From RH-AL1 sp965198485 (GTDB taxonomy: Bacteria > Pseudomonadota > Alphaproteobacteria > Rhizobiales > Beijerinckiaceae): a stretch of 64,000 nucleotides of DNA. Position 1 is the first letter of the stretch. Each line of letters starts with the position of its first letter. Below the pieces are notes generated by a model that saw only the letters and a program-made list of their open reading frames with translations, did not search any database and was not told the origin of the DNA. Of the stretch, positions 9,109 through 19,240 are shown one piece after another. Where the stretch lies: the NCBI GenBank assembly GCA_965198485.1, contig CBDAPQ010000005.1:2604001-2668000 (forward strand). Direction: 5' to 3'. Made by a program: the position numbers and the translations under genes.

Positions 9109-9476
9109 GTGCGCACGTCGGCGATCTTGTCGCGCTCGGGCCGCATCTTCTCGATCTCGGGCGAGGCCAGCCACTTCTTGGCGTCCTCGACGGTCGGGAA
9201 GCTGATCACCGAAAGGTTGGAGGCCTTGCCGCCGAACAGCGAGTCCACCTTCTCGCGCATCACGAATTCGCCCTGGTAGTCCTTGAGCGTGGCGCGGACC
9301 TTGGGGGCGTAGTCCTTGAAGGCGGCGGGATCCTTGACGTCGAACTCGAGGAGCACGAAGGCGAGGTGCGAGGGTGCCGGCATCTTCTGCGCCATGGCTG
9401 GCATCTGCGCCGGAACGACGAGGGCGGCGGGCGCCACGAGGCCCAGGGCGAGAGTGAAACGAACGGCGGTCTTCAT
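9084..9476 (-). CDS. Secreted DUF1330-like small protein
   Basis: The 130-residue protein starts at the ATG at 9476 (MKTAVRFTLALG...). A hydrophobic stretch and a PAMAQ cleavage region indicate export to the periplasm. The mature part (about 35-130) looks like a dimeric alpha/beta-barrel (DUF1330 / NIPSNAP-like) domain, with the pattern LLEFDVKDPAAFKDY...VISFPTVEDAKKW...R. Such domains are usually cytoplasmic, so export is a mild oddity. The function of the family is not established. The much longer frame upstream of this start is low-complexity Arg/Gly sequence and not credible. Confidence 0.7.
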   Translation of the reverse strand: MKTAVRFTLALGLVAPAALVVPAQMPAMAQKMPAPSHLAFVLLEFDVKDPAAFKDYAPKVRATLKDYQGEFVMREKVDSLFGGKASNLSVISFPTVEDAKKWLASPEIEKMRPERDKIADVRTYLVEKLD

Positions 9477-9665
9477 GGCAGCCTCCTCGACATCCCCGCC
9501 GGGGTCCGGCGAAAGAGCACCTCCGAGGGAGCATGGCACGCGGACGGCCGCAAGAACCGCGCGGCCACACGCGTTGCGGAAAGGGCTTCGTTCCCCTAGA
9601 ACGCCGGCTTCGCGCGTCCGCCCGGCCAATCCCGGTGCGCGCCGTTCCCGGATCATCGCCTCGTC

Positions 9666-10154
9666 ATGCAGACCGTCCTCATCGTCGTCCACCTCCTGAT
9701 CGTCGTCGCCCTCGTAGTGGTGGTGCTGCTGCAGCGTTCGGAAGGTGGCGCGCTGGGCATGGGCGGCGGTGGCGGCTTCATGACCGGCCGCGGCCAGGCC
9801 AACGTGCTGACTCGGGCCACCGCGATCCTCGCCGCCCTTTTCTTCGCCACCAGCCTTGGGCTGACGCTCCTCGCGCGCTACGGCCACCAGAACCAGCTGA
9901 ACTTCAACGTGCCGGCCGGCCCATCCGACAAGGCTCCGGCGCTGCCGCCCAAGGGGCAGGGCAGCGTTCTCGACCAGGTGCGCGCGCTGGAGCAGCAGCG
10001 AGGCGCGAGCCAGGCGGGGGCCGCGCCGGCGTCCGGCGCTACCGCGACGCCGGCTCCGTCTGCTCCCGCGGCGCCATCCGCTCCGACGACCACCCCGGCT
10101 CCCCAGGCTCAGCCGGCACCCGCCAACCCGGCTCCGACGAGCCAGCCGAAGTAG
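9666..10154 (+). CDS. secG: Protein-export membrane protein SecG
   Basis: The 162-residue protein is the small SecYEG channel subunit. It has two transmembrane segments (about residues 3-22 and 50-70) joined by the conserved loop QRSEGGALGMGGGGG. The usual SecG core is about 75 residues. The rest, from about residue 85, is a Pro/Ala/Gln/Thr-rich tail on the cytoplasmic or periplasmic side, a common extension in alphaproteobacteria. pyrG follows 95 bases downstream on the same strand, a frequent alphaproteobacterial arrangement. Confidence 0.92.
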   Translation: MQTVLIVVHLLIVVALVVVVLLQRSEGGALGMGGGGGFMTGRGQANVLTRATAILAALFFATSLGLTLLARYGHQNQLNFNVPAGPSDKAPALPPKGQGSVLDQVRALEQQRGASQAGAAPASGATATPAPSAPAAPSAPTTTPAPQAQPAPANPAPTSQPK

Positions 10155-10249
10155 CAGCGTAGCCCGCACAGCAGCAAGGTGTGGACGGCACAGCTATCGG
10201 CGACTTAGCGCTCCCCAAGCTTGGGAAAAGCCTTTAAGGCTCGGCTCCC

Positions 10250-11878
<1,629 letters not shown>

Positions 11879-12047
11879 TCAGGTCTCCTCTTTGCGCGAA
11901 GAGTGGCGGATCGATAGTGAGTTACCAGCTCAGATCCAGCTTCTATGGCACCTCGCACCCGCAAAGCCGCGACCGGACTGCTCTCTCACAAGTAATCGGA
12001 AATTCGATGAGGTCGCCGACAGCCCGCGCCGTAAGGCGAAGCCTCAT
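11879..12047 (-). pseudogene. Remnant of a ParE/RelE-type toxin gene
   Basis: Reading leftward from an ATG at 12047, the sequence gives MRLRLTARAVGDLIE and then loses frame. One frame over it continues ISDYL, a stop, ESSPVAALRVRGAIEA, which matches the N-terminal helices of the ParE family (usually of the form LxxTxxAxxDLxEIxDYIxxxSPxAAxRV). The rest of the toxin is unrecognisable up to the pyrG stop. The start overlaps the stop of the antitoxin remnant as ATGA, the normal coupling of such pairs. Identification is by pattern, not search. Confidence 0.6.
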
Positions 12048-12266
12048 CGATCGAAACGGCGCAATGCGTCAGCGTTGTCCTCGTCGGTCGCGAACTCACC
12101 TCTCGCCGCCTGCTGCATGCCTTCGTGCACGGCAGCGCGATGCTCCGGCTCGATCTGTCCAAGGCAATCGTCTGCGTCATCTGGATCAGGGCGCGGGCGA
12201 GGTCGTCCTGGTCCTGCTGGGGCATCTGCCGTACGGCGCAACGGCCTCGTCGAGCAGGTCCGTCAT
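12044..12266 (-). pseudogene. Remnant of a ParD-like antitoxin gene with two frameshifts
   Basis: The ATG at 12266 follows GGAGAG with 5 bases spacing and reads MTDLLDEAVA. One frame over comes VRQMPQQDQDDLARALIQM, and a third frame ends GQIEPEHRAAVHEGMQQA and then ARGEFATDEDNADALRRFD before the stop at 12044. Joined, they give a roughly 75-residue antitoxin with the common ending ARGEFATDEEV-like. Two single-base changes break it. It sits upstream of, and overlaps, the toxin remnant. Confidence 0.65.
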
Positions 12267-12418
12267 GCTTCTCTCCAAGCTCGTGTCTATAAATGTCGCA
12301 CGGTGATTTGTACTGCGACCGAGCCGTTGCCAAGTGCAATTCACTGAAGCACAAAACGCTCGACCGCCAACGGGCGGATCGCCGGAGGATGCATGACGCA
12401 GCGGCGCAGGCTTCGACG

Positions 12419-13222
12419 ATGCCTCTAGAAGCGGGGCGCATGCGCGTGGGGGTGGGCGGCTGGGTCTACGAGCCTTGGCGCGAAACCTTCTTTCCGAAGG
12501 GACTACCGAAGACGAAGGAGCTGCACCACGCCAGCCGGCAGCTCGGCACGATCGAGATTAACGGCACGTTCTACCGCACGCAAAGCCCGCAAACCTACCG
12601 CAAATGGGCCGGTGACACGCCGGAGGACTTCGTCTTCTCGGTCAAGGCGAGCCGCTATTGCGTCAACCGCAAGGACCTGGCGGAAAGCGGCGAGTCGATC
12701 GCGCGCTTCCTCGAAAGCGGCCTCACCGACATGGGGCCGAAGCTCGGCGCCATCCTGTGGCAGCTCGCCGGCACCAAGAAGTTCGTGGCCGCAGAGATCG
12801 AGGGCTTCCTCGGTCTGCTGCCGAAGATGCAGGACGGCGTGGCGTTGCGCCACGTCATCGAGCCGCGGCACGGGAGCTTCGTTGTGCCCGAATTCGTCGC
12901 GGCGGCGCGGCGCCACGGCGTCGCGGTCGTGCTCGCGGTGTCCGACGATTATCCGCTGATCGCCGATCCCACGGCGGACTTCTGCTACCTGCGCCTGCAG
13001 ACGACAGCGGCCGACGAGCCGGCCGGCTACGATGCGGCGACGCTCGCGACCTGGCGCGAGCGCTGCCTGGCGCTGGCGCAGGGCAGGGCGGCGCCGGGGC
13101 TTCCGTTGCTGGGTGAGCCGCCGGAAGAGCGGCCGCGCGACTGTTTCGTCTACATGATCGCCGGCGCCAAGGAGCGGAACCCTGCGGCGGCGATCGCCCT
13201 GGCGGACGCGCTCAGGCGCTGA
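12419..13222 (+). CDS. DUF72 (YecE-like) protein
   Basis: The 267-residue protein has the DUF72 TIM-barrel pattern: an N-terminal GVGGWVYEPWR, then IEINGTFYRTQ and FSVKASRYCVNR, and a late YLRLQ and DCFVYMIAGAKERNP. The family is widespread but its biochemistry is unsettled. The start is uncertain. ATGs at 12293, 12389, 12419 and 12440 are in frame; the domain begins directly after 12440, and the residues before 12419 look like translated upstream sequence, with the GGAGG at 12384 touching the 12389 ATG without a spacer. I chose 12419, with 12440 (MRVGVGGW) the main alternative. Confidence 0.85.
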   Translation: MPLEAGRMRVGVGGWVYEPWRETFFPKGLPKTKELHHASRQLGTIEINGTFYRTQSPQTYRKWAGDTPEDFVFSVKASRYCVNRKDLAESGESIARFLESGLTDMGPKLGAILWQLAGTKKFVAAEIEGFLGLLPKMQDGVALRHVIEPRHGSFVVPEFVAAARRHGVAVVLAVSDDYPLIADPTADFCYLRLQTTAADEPAGYDAATLATWRERCLALAQGRAAPGLPLLGEPPEERPRDCFVYMIAGAKERNPAAAIALADALRR

Positions 13223-13228
13223 CCCCCG

Positions 13229-14164
13229 TTACCGTCGGCTGAAGAGGTCGGCGACATTCGTGCCGATCTCGCTCCACAGGCCGTGCCGTTCCGACGGGCG
13301 CGGCGTTACAATGACCGTTGCCGTCATGCCTGCCGCGAGCGTGATCGGCGGCGGGACCTTGTCGATCTTGATCCGGACCGGAATGCGCTGCGCGAGGCGC
13401 ACCCAGGTGTAGACCGCCTGCACTGAAGGCAGGCCTTGCGTGCTCACCGTGGCGTTCGACGTGGCGATGCCGCGCGTGATGCTCTCGACATGCCCGTCGA
13501 TCTGTGCGCGATAGCCCATGAGGTCGATCTTGGCGGCGTCGCCCACCTCGAAGGAGCCCATCTTGGTCTCCTCGAAATAGCCCGTGACCCAGAAGGAGTC
13601 GCTGTCGACCACGGAGATGTTGGGCGAGCCTGTATTGGCGTAGTCGCCGACTCGCAGCTGCAGGTTGGTCACGTAGCCGTTCACCGTCGAGCGCACGTCG
13701 GTGCGCTCGAGGTTCACCTTGGCCTTCTCGAGGTTGGCCTGAGCGGTCTGGTAGGCGCCCTGCGCCACCTCATAGTCGCCGGCGTATTTCTGCTTTTCCT
13801 CGACCGAGGTCGAGAGCGTCGTCAGCTCCTGGCGCCGCCTGCTCTGCTGCGCCTTGACGTCAAGGTCGGCCTTCTTGCTGGCGACGTCGGCGTTGGCCAT
13901 GTCGAGAGCGATTTTATAGTCGATCTTGTCGATTACATAGAGCAGGTCGCCCTTGTGGACGAACTGGTTGTCGCGCGCGCGCAGTTCGGTGATCTGGCCC
14001 GCGACCTGCGGCGCGATCTGCGCCACCTGCACCCGAACCTGCCCGTCGCGCGTCCAGGGCGAGACCATGTAGTGGACCCACAGGCCCCATACGGCTACGA
14101 GCGCCGCGAGCACCAGAAAGCTCGTCAGGATGACGCGGAAAATGCGGCGGGCGCGATCGAACAT
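13229..14164 (-). CDS. HlyD/AaeA-type periplasmic adaptor of an efflux pump
   Basis: This 311-residue membrane-fusion protein has an N-terminal anchor (about residues 9-31), a short lipoyl/barrel-sandwich half (VRVQVAQIAPQVAGQI), a coiled-coil hairpin (about 90-160, many Lys, Gln and Ala), then the second half and a beta-barrel domain. It should link the inner-membrane FUSC pump to an outer-membrane channel. It is the last gene of a three-gene operon with the DUF1656 protein (4 bases upstream) and the FUSC protein, the order aaeB-aaeX-aaeA. E. coli AaeAB exports aromatic carboxylic acids; the substrate here is not known. The ATG at 14164 gives the natural membrane anchor. Confidence 0.88.
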   Translation of the reverse strand: MFDRARRIFRVILTSFLVLAALVAVWGLWVHYMVSPWTRDGQVRVQVAQIAPQVAGQITELRARDNQFVHKGDLLYVIDKIDYKIALDMANADVASKKADLDVKAQQSRRRQELTTLSTSVEEKQKYAGDYEVAQGAYQTAQANLEKAKVNLERTDVRSTVNGYVTNLQLRVGDYANTGSPNISVVDSDSFWVTGYFEETKMGSFEVGDAAKIDLMGYRAQIDGHVESITRGIATSNATVSTQGLPSVQAVYTWVRLAQRIPVRIKIDKVPPPITLAAGMTATVIVTPRPSERHGLWSEIGTNVADLFSRR

Positions 14165-14168
14165 GCGG

Positions 14169-14360
14169 TCACACGAAGAGGTTGAGGGCGGCGAGGAGGC
14201 AAAGATAGATGGCGCCCTCCGCAAGCAGAGGATGCCAGAACCACTTGTCGAAACGCAGGTGCACCAGCACCAGTCGAACAGGCACGAACAGTATGCCGGC
14301 GATCAGCGCATATTTCACGAAAGGCGAGATCAGCAGCCCGGCGACGACGAAGTCTCTCAT
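14169..14360 (-). CDS. DUF1656 (AaeX-like) small membrane protein
   Basis: A 63-residue protein with two transmembrane helices (about 4-30 and 44-62) and the family core VRLVLVHLRFDKWFWHPLLAE. DUF1656 proteins are regularly encoded between FUSC pumps and HlyD-type adaptors. Its ATG overlaps the stop of the FUSC gene (ATGA), indicating coupled translation. The molecular role is unknown. Confidence 0.88.
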   Translation of the reverse strand: MRDFVVAGLLISPFVKYALIAGILFVPVRLVLVHLRFDKWFWHPLLAEGAIYLCLLAALNLFV

Positions 14361-16378
14361 ATCTTGCGCTCGAGCAGGTTGACGTGCGCCAGCAGGCGCA
14401 GCTCGCTGCGCGTCGCTAGGGCCGTGCCGTAGAGCGCGGCCGCGGCGCGCACGATGGTGACGGCCGGCTCGCCGGTCCTGCCATCGGCCGCGCGCAGGTA
14501 GTCTTCGGCCAACGCGAGGGTCGCTCCTGGCGACAGGGTCGGCAGCACGCGACGCGCGCGCGCATCGAGCTCGGGATCGATCGCGGGGCGCGCCGCATCG
14601 AGGTTGCGCCAGGCGCGGCGCACTGCCAGGCCGAGGTTACCCACGTCGACGAGGCGCTTCATCGTGCTGAGCCGTGCCGGCGAGGGCGCATCATGGCCCT
14701 GCCAGGTCTTGAACTGCGCCAGGCGATCGTATTGCAGGCTGGCGCGGGGCTGTTCCAGCCTCTTCTCGTCCGCGAGCGCGTTGCGAAGCGCCTTGCCGAT
14801 CGCAAGCGCGAGGCGCAGCCGCCGCAGCGCCGGATTGACCGGCAGCACCAGCAGGAACGACAGAAAGATCGCGATGCCGGAAACGACCAGCATCGTCGCC
14901 GTGGAGACGAACGCGTCGGGGTCGAGAGTCTGCGGGTTGGACGGTGAGATCTGCGCGAGCGTCTGCACGCCGAAGATCAGGCCGGCGCCGGGCATGCCGA
15001 TCTTGATGAACCAGCAGATCGATACGACCAGCGGCGCCAGCGACAGGATGAACAGCGGATAACCGGTGATTTGGGGGAACAGGAAGAATGAATAGAACGT
15101 GCCGGCGAGCGCCACCGCCGGCATGCCGAGAAGCGCGCTCTTCCCCATGATCGTCGGATCCGGCTGTAACGCACCGAGCGAGACGAAGACGGCGGTGAAG
15201 AGGATCGCCGTCGCCGTGTCGGAAATGCCGGACCAGACCGACAGCACGATGACGATGCCTAGCGCCACCAGGATGCGCACGGCGTTGAGCACCACCGCAA
15301 ACCAGTCCTGATGCACGTCGACGCGCACGTTGCGCCGCGGTGCCCGGCCGGTTCGCAACGAGCGCATGCCGTCTCGCACGTGGCCCATGCAGGTCAGCAT
15401 GAAATGCAGCCGCTCGAGAACGAAGGCCTCCGGCATTGTCAGGGTGCCGGCCTTGATCGCGGGCCGGGCCAGCGCCTCGATCTCGACGTGGCATCTCTCG
15501 GGCTTCTGCAGCCGCAGCGCCTTGCGGACGACGTCCAGAGCGCCCTCGACGATGGTCGAGGAGGCCTTGAGGTTGCCAAGCCCGGCGCCGACGGCCTGGA
15601 TCGCGGAGATCGTCTCGAAAAGACCGAGCAGCGCGCTGCGGGCGCCCCGCGCGCGAGCGCGCCCGTTGGCCTTCTCGGGCGAGGCGAAGCTGATCTCCGA
15701 ACGCAGCGGCATCAGCCGCGCGCTGAGGTCGATACAGGTCGCGGCATCGGGCGGGCGGCGTTCGTCGACGGCCTTCAGGGCGAGGACCGTGACGTCCTTG
15801 GTCGCCGCGCGCAGCTTGGAGATGAGCGAACGCGACGACTCCGCCGTCGCAAGGAAGGCATTGGTGATCCCGATCGCGGCGACGCCGACCGCAATGGCGG
15901 CGACACGGTTGATGGCGGCCGAGAAGACCTGCTCCGGCGCGTTGATGTTCGAGATCGAGACGATGGCGATGGTGTAGCCGGCGAGGATGCAGGCGTAGGA
16001 GCGGAAATCGCGCAGGATGGTGCCGAGCGCGGTCTCGATTGCCATGACCACCGCGAAGCTCGCCAGCAGCATCGTGCGATCCTGCGGGAAGAGCGCCGTG
16101 AGCACGATCGCCACGGCAACGCCAATGACCGTGGCGGCGAAGCGATAGATCGACTTCGAGAGCACCATGCCCTGCGCCGGCTGCGCCAGGATCAGCACGC
16201 AGACCCCCGCGCTGGAAGCTCCATCGAGCTCCAGCCAGAAGGCGGCGTAGAAGCCGACCCCCAAAGCGATCCACGTGCGGAAGGCGAACCAGGTCGTGCC
16301 CTCCGGCCAGGGCATCGAGGGTAGCGTGAGGAGCGGCTCGCGCTCGGCTTTGTCACCAATCGAGGAGACGGCAGTCAA
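14357..16378 (-). CDS. FUSC-family (AaeB-like) inner-membrane efflux pump
   Basis: The 673-residue protein has two blocks of about six transmembrane helices (roughly residues 25-180 and 360-520) separated by long cytoplasmic stretches, the layout of fusaric-acid-resistance/AaeB pumps. It begins the operon whose other members are a DUF1656 protein and an HlyD-type adaptor. The start is set at a TTG at 16378, because AGGAGG lies 5 bases before it and the longer frame upstream (to 16591) has no start signal and odd composition. No regulator gene is adjacent. Confidence 0.88.
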   Translation of the reverse strand: MTAVSSIGDKAEREPLLTLPSMPWPEGTTWFAFRTWIALGVGFYAAFWLELDGASSAGVCVLILAQPAQGMVLSKSIYRFAATVIGVAVAIVLTALFPQDRTMLLASFAVVMAIETALGTILRDFRSYACILAGYTIAIVSISNINAPEQVFSAAINRVAAIAVGVAAIGITNAFLATAESSRSLISKLRAATKDVTVLALKAVDERRPPDAATCIDLSARLMPLRSEISFASPEKANGRARARGARSALLGLFETISAIQAVGAGLGNLKASSTIVEGALDVVRKALRLQKPERCHVEIEALARPAIKAGTLTMPEAFVLERLHFMLTCMGHVRDGMRSLRTGRAPRRNVRVDVHQDWFAVVLNAVRILVALGIVIVLSVWSGISDTATAILFTAVFVSLGALQPDPTIMGKSALLGMPAVALAGTFYSFFLFPQITGYPLFILSLAPLVVSICWFIKIGMPGAGLIFGVQTLAQISPSNPQTLDPDAFVSTATMLVVSGIAIFLSFLLVLPVNPALRRLRLALAIGKALRNALADEKRLEQPRASLQYDRLAQFKTWQGHDAPSPARLSTMKRLVDVGNLGLAVRRAWRNLDAARPAIDPELDARARRVLPTLSPGATLALAEDYLRAADGRTGEPAVTIVRAAAALYGTALATRSELRLLAHVNLLERKI

Positions 16379-16466
16379 GGCAACCTCCTGGCCGCGACGA
16401 ATGTACGCTCCTCTACCATGTCCGACGTCGTCGAGCTGTGCGCCCGTCGCAGGTGGGAGGGCTTGC

Positions 16467-17246
16467 TCAGAGCGTGAGTTCGACGCGGATCGGTACGTGG
16501 TCGGAGGGCTTGTCCTCGGCGCGGCGGTCCTTGTCGATGGTGACGCCGACGAGCCGGTCGGCGGCCTGCGGCGAGAGCAGCAGGTGATCAATGCGGATGC
16601 CCTTGTTCCGCTGCCAGGCTCCGGCCTGGTAGTCCCAGAACGTATAGAGCCCGGCCTCGTCGGTGGTGGCGCGCAGCGCGTCGGTCAGGCCGAGGTTAAC
16701 GAGCGCGCGGTAGCGCTCGCGGGTCTGCGGCAGGTAGAGCGCGTCGCCGATCCAATTGGCCGGCTCGTAGACGTCCTCGGGCCCGGGAATCACGTTGAAG
16801 TCGCCGGCGATGACGAGGGGCTCCTCGTAGGCCAGCAGCGCGCGGGCGCGGGCGTGCAGCCGATCCATCCATGCCAGCTTGTAGCCGTACTTGTCGGTGT
16901 CGGGCGGATTGCCGTTGGGCAGGTAGAGGCAGCACACCCGCACCGGCGGCCCGTCGGTGGTCACCACGGCCTCGATGTAGCGCGACTGGACGTCGGCCTC
17001 GTCCCCCGGAAGGCCCGGCATCGTCTCCATCGGGCGCTTGGAGAGGATCGCCACGCCGTTCCAGCTCTTCTGACCGTGCACGGCGACGTTGTAGCCTTCC
17101 GCCGCGACCTCGAGCCGAGGGAACTGCTCGTCCGTGCACTTGATCTCCTGGAGGCACAGCACGTCGGGCGACACCTCGCGCAGGTAGCGCAGCAGGTTGT
17201 CGAGGCGCATGCGGACCGAGTTGATGTTCCAGGTGGCGATGTGCAC
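16467..17246 (-). CDS. xthA: Exodeoxyribonuclease III
   Basis: The 259-residue enzyme is an AP endonuclease/3'-5' exonuclease of the EEP superfamily acting in base-excision repair. Visible motifs: ATWNINSVR at the N-terminus, LQEIKCTDEQFP with the metal-binding Glu, AGDFNVIP, and the catalytic ending SDHVPI. A GTG at 17246 is chosen as start because GGAG lies 7 bases before it; an ATG at 17264 would add MRRRPA but has no ribosome binding site. It follows the glycosyltransferase gene by 19 bases and may be co-transcribed with the polysaccharide locus. Confidence 0.93.
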   Translation of the reverse strand: MHIATWNINSVRMRLDNLLRYLREVSPDVLCLQEIKCTDEQFPRLEVAAEGYNVAVHGQKSWNGVAILSKRPMETMPGLPGDEADVQSRYIEAVVTTDGPPVRVCCLYLPNGNPPDTDKYGYKLAWMDRLHARARALLAYEEPLVIAGDFNVIPGPEDVYEPANWIGDALYLPQTRERYRALVNLGLTDALRATTDEAGLYTFWDYQAGAWQRNKGIRIDHLLLSPQAADRLVGVTIDKDRRAEDKPSDHVPIRVELTL

Positions 17247-17265
17247 GGCGGGTCTCCGCCGCATG

Positions 17266-19233
17266 TCAGCCGAGCGCGGCGCGCCAGCTGTACAGGCTGA
17301 GCGCCGGGTGGAAAACCGGGTCGTCGCGCAGCACGTGCCGCCAGCGTCGGAGGAAGACGGCACGCTGGTCGCCGTATCGGCTCAGCCGTCGCAGAGTGGC
17401 GCCGCCGCGGCTGAAGGATTCCTCGTGCATGAGGTGGACCGCGGGGTCGACCAGCGTCTGCCAGCCCCGTGCGTTGAGCTTGAAGCAGAGATCGATGTCG
17501 GAGAGCTCGACCGGCAGTTCGACGGCGTCGAACCCGCCGACGGCCTCGAATTTTGCGCGCGCCACCGCCAGGCAGGCTCCGGTGACGGCCGAGACCTCGT
17601 GCAGCGCCATGTTGCGGCCGGCCCATCCGGGATCGTCGCCGGGCGCCGGAGCCCCGAAATGACCAGCGCTGCCGCCCATGCCGGCGAGCACCCCGACGTG
17701 CTGGAGGCGGCCGTCGGGATAGGTCAGCCGCGCCCCGACGGCACCGACGCTCGGTTCCAAGGCGAAGCCGACCAGACGATCGAGCCATCCGTTGCTGAGA
17801 ACCTCCATGTCGTCGTTGAGGAAGACGAGTACCTGCTCCTCGCAAGACGCCGCCGCCTCGTTGCAGAGCGCCGAGAAGTTGAAGGGGCCGGGGCGGGGCA
17901 GCACCTCGACGTTCGTCGACGTGGCGAGTTCGGCCAGCACGGCGGCGGCCGCCCCCTCTGCATCGCCATTGTCGACGATGACGAGGCGGTAGGTCGCCGG
18001 CTTTGTCCTGACCCGTATGCTGGCTAACAGACGGGTCAGCAGGGCCGGGTGGTCTCGCGTCAAGACGATGATGGCCGCACGCGCGGTCCGAGGTGTCGGC
18101 ACGAAGGAGACGGCTCCCGGCCGAAGCGGTGCCATCGCCACGGGGCTGGTGAGCAGGATGCGACGAAGCGCTATCGGGGTCACGCCGGGCGGCACGCGCC
18201 AGAAACCGCCTTCGATGATCTCGTCGAGCTCCGCCGGCGTGAAACGGGAGGGAGCGGCAAAGACGGCGTGACCCAGGTAAGGCCAAGCGGCCGCGAGGCG
18301 CGGGCTCCAACCCGGCTTCAAGACAGGCTGTTCGCCGGCGATCTCGTCGCCGTAGGCGAGAAGCGCGTTCGGTTCGCGCGCGCGACGCTCGACGACGATG
18401 GCCAGCGCCTCGGGGGTGAGCGTCGCGCCGGCCGGAATGACTCCGAACCAGGCCCCATCGGAGAGGACCGTAGCCGTCGTCCGCGACCCACGATCCGCGT
18501 AGATGATCCGCGGGTCGCGATCCGTCCGCGGAATCGGAGCGCCAGTCACCAGGGCCTGCCAACCCGCGAAAGCCTGTGCTCGAAGGCTGTCCAACGTGCG
18601 TTCCAGCGCCGCCGCATCGCCCGAAGCGGCCAGCACGACCACGCGGATGGATGCCGCCTCGCCCCAGCCGACGCGGGGGCGGTCGAGACCGTCGCTCTCG
18701 AGGGGGCGGGTGCGACGCTGCGCCCATGTCGTGAACGTCTCGAGCGGATGCGAGCCGATGGCCCAGGCAAGGTTGTGGTCCGACTCCGGCCACCAGCCGA
18801 TCAGCTTCGTGAGCACGGCGCTGCGGGTGGGGCCTGGCGCGCGGCGGTAGCCGTCGACGAGGAGGGCGGGCCAGGCGCGGCGTCGGATGGCGTCGATGCG
18901 GAAGCCGAAGCGGCCGGGATGGTTGGTCGGGCTGACGTGGATCTGGGTCGTGCCGCTCGGAACACGCCCGGTCCAACAGGCCAGCGCCTCGAGCGGGGCA
19001 GGCGCGATGGCCTCCGACAGGATGCTTTCATGCCGGAGGAAACGCAGGAGGGGACGGGCCGGAGCGTCCCAGGCCGATGCACGGTAAGTCACGGTGACCA
19101 ACGTGCCGGCCAAATCGCGCACGGCCGGCGATACGAGCTCCAGCCAGGGCTCGTCGCTCGTCGCGAGAAATTCGTCCCGGCCTAGGGCCAAGGCGTCGCG
19201 CACGGGGACGAGCGCGAAAGACCTTTCCGTCAA
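17266..19233 (-). CDS. Glycosyltransferase family 2 protein with two GT-A-like regions
   Basis: The 655-residue protein has a poorly conserved N-terminal part (to about 190), a degenerate GT2-like region (about 195-370) and a well-formed C-terminal GT2 domain (about 385-640). The C-terminal domain shows AAIIVLTRDHPALL, VIVDNGD, the metal/nucleotide motif FLNDDMEV and SDIDLCFKLNARG. This two-domain form is typical of polysaccharide or O-antigen synthesis enzymes. It is cytoplasmic or membrane-associated. It ends a leftward block with two KpsE-like export proteins and an unrecognised protein, which supports a role in building the exported glycan. The sugar donor cannot be read from sequence. 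Confidence 0.88.
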   Translation of the reverse strand: MTERSFALVPVRDALALGRDEFLATSDEPWLELVSPAVRDLAGTLVTVTYRASAWDAPARPLLRFLRHESILSEAIAPAPLEALACWTGRVPSGTTQIHVSPTNHPGRFGFRIDAIRRRAWPALLVDGYRRAPGPTRSAVLTKLIGWWPESDHNLAWAIGSHPLETFTTWAQRRTRPLESDGLDRPRVGWGEAASIRVVVLAASGDAAALERTLDSLRAQAFAGWQALVTGAPIPRTDRDPRIIYADRGSRTTATVLSDGAWFGVIPAGATLTPEALAIVVERRAREPNALLAYGDEIAGEQPVLKPGWSPRLAAAWPYLGHAVFAAPSRFTPAELDEIIEGGFWRVPPGVTPIALRRILLTSPVAMAPLRPGAVSFVPTPRTARAAIIVLTRDHPALLTRLLASIRVRTKPATYRLVIVDNGDAEGAAAAVLAELATSTNVEVLPRPGPFNFSALCNEAAASCEEQVLVFLNDDMEVLSNGWLDRLVGFALEPSVGAVGARLTYPDGRLQHVGVLAGMGGSAGHFGAPAPGDDPGWAGRNMALHEVSAVTGACLAVARAKFEAVGGFDAVELPVELSDIDLCFKLNARGWQTLVDPAVHLMHEESFSRGGATLRRLSRYGDQRAVFLRRWRHVLRDDPVFHPALSLYSWRAALG

Positions 19234-19240
19234 GCCGCGT

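Noticed and set aside
9477..10169. Long minus-strand frame that extends the DUF1330 gene upstream across secG
   Set aside because: The extension is the shadow of secG and low-complexity Arg/Gly sequence; the signal peptide at 9476 marks the true start.
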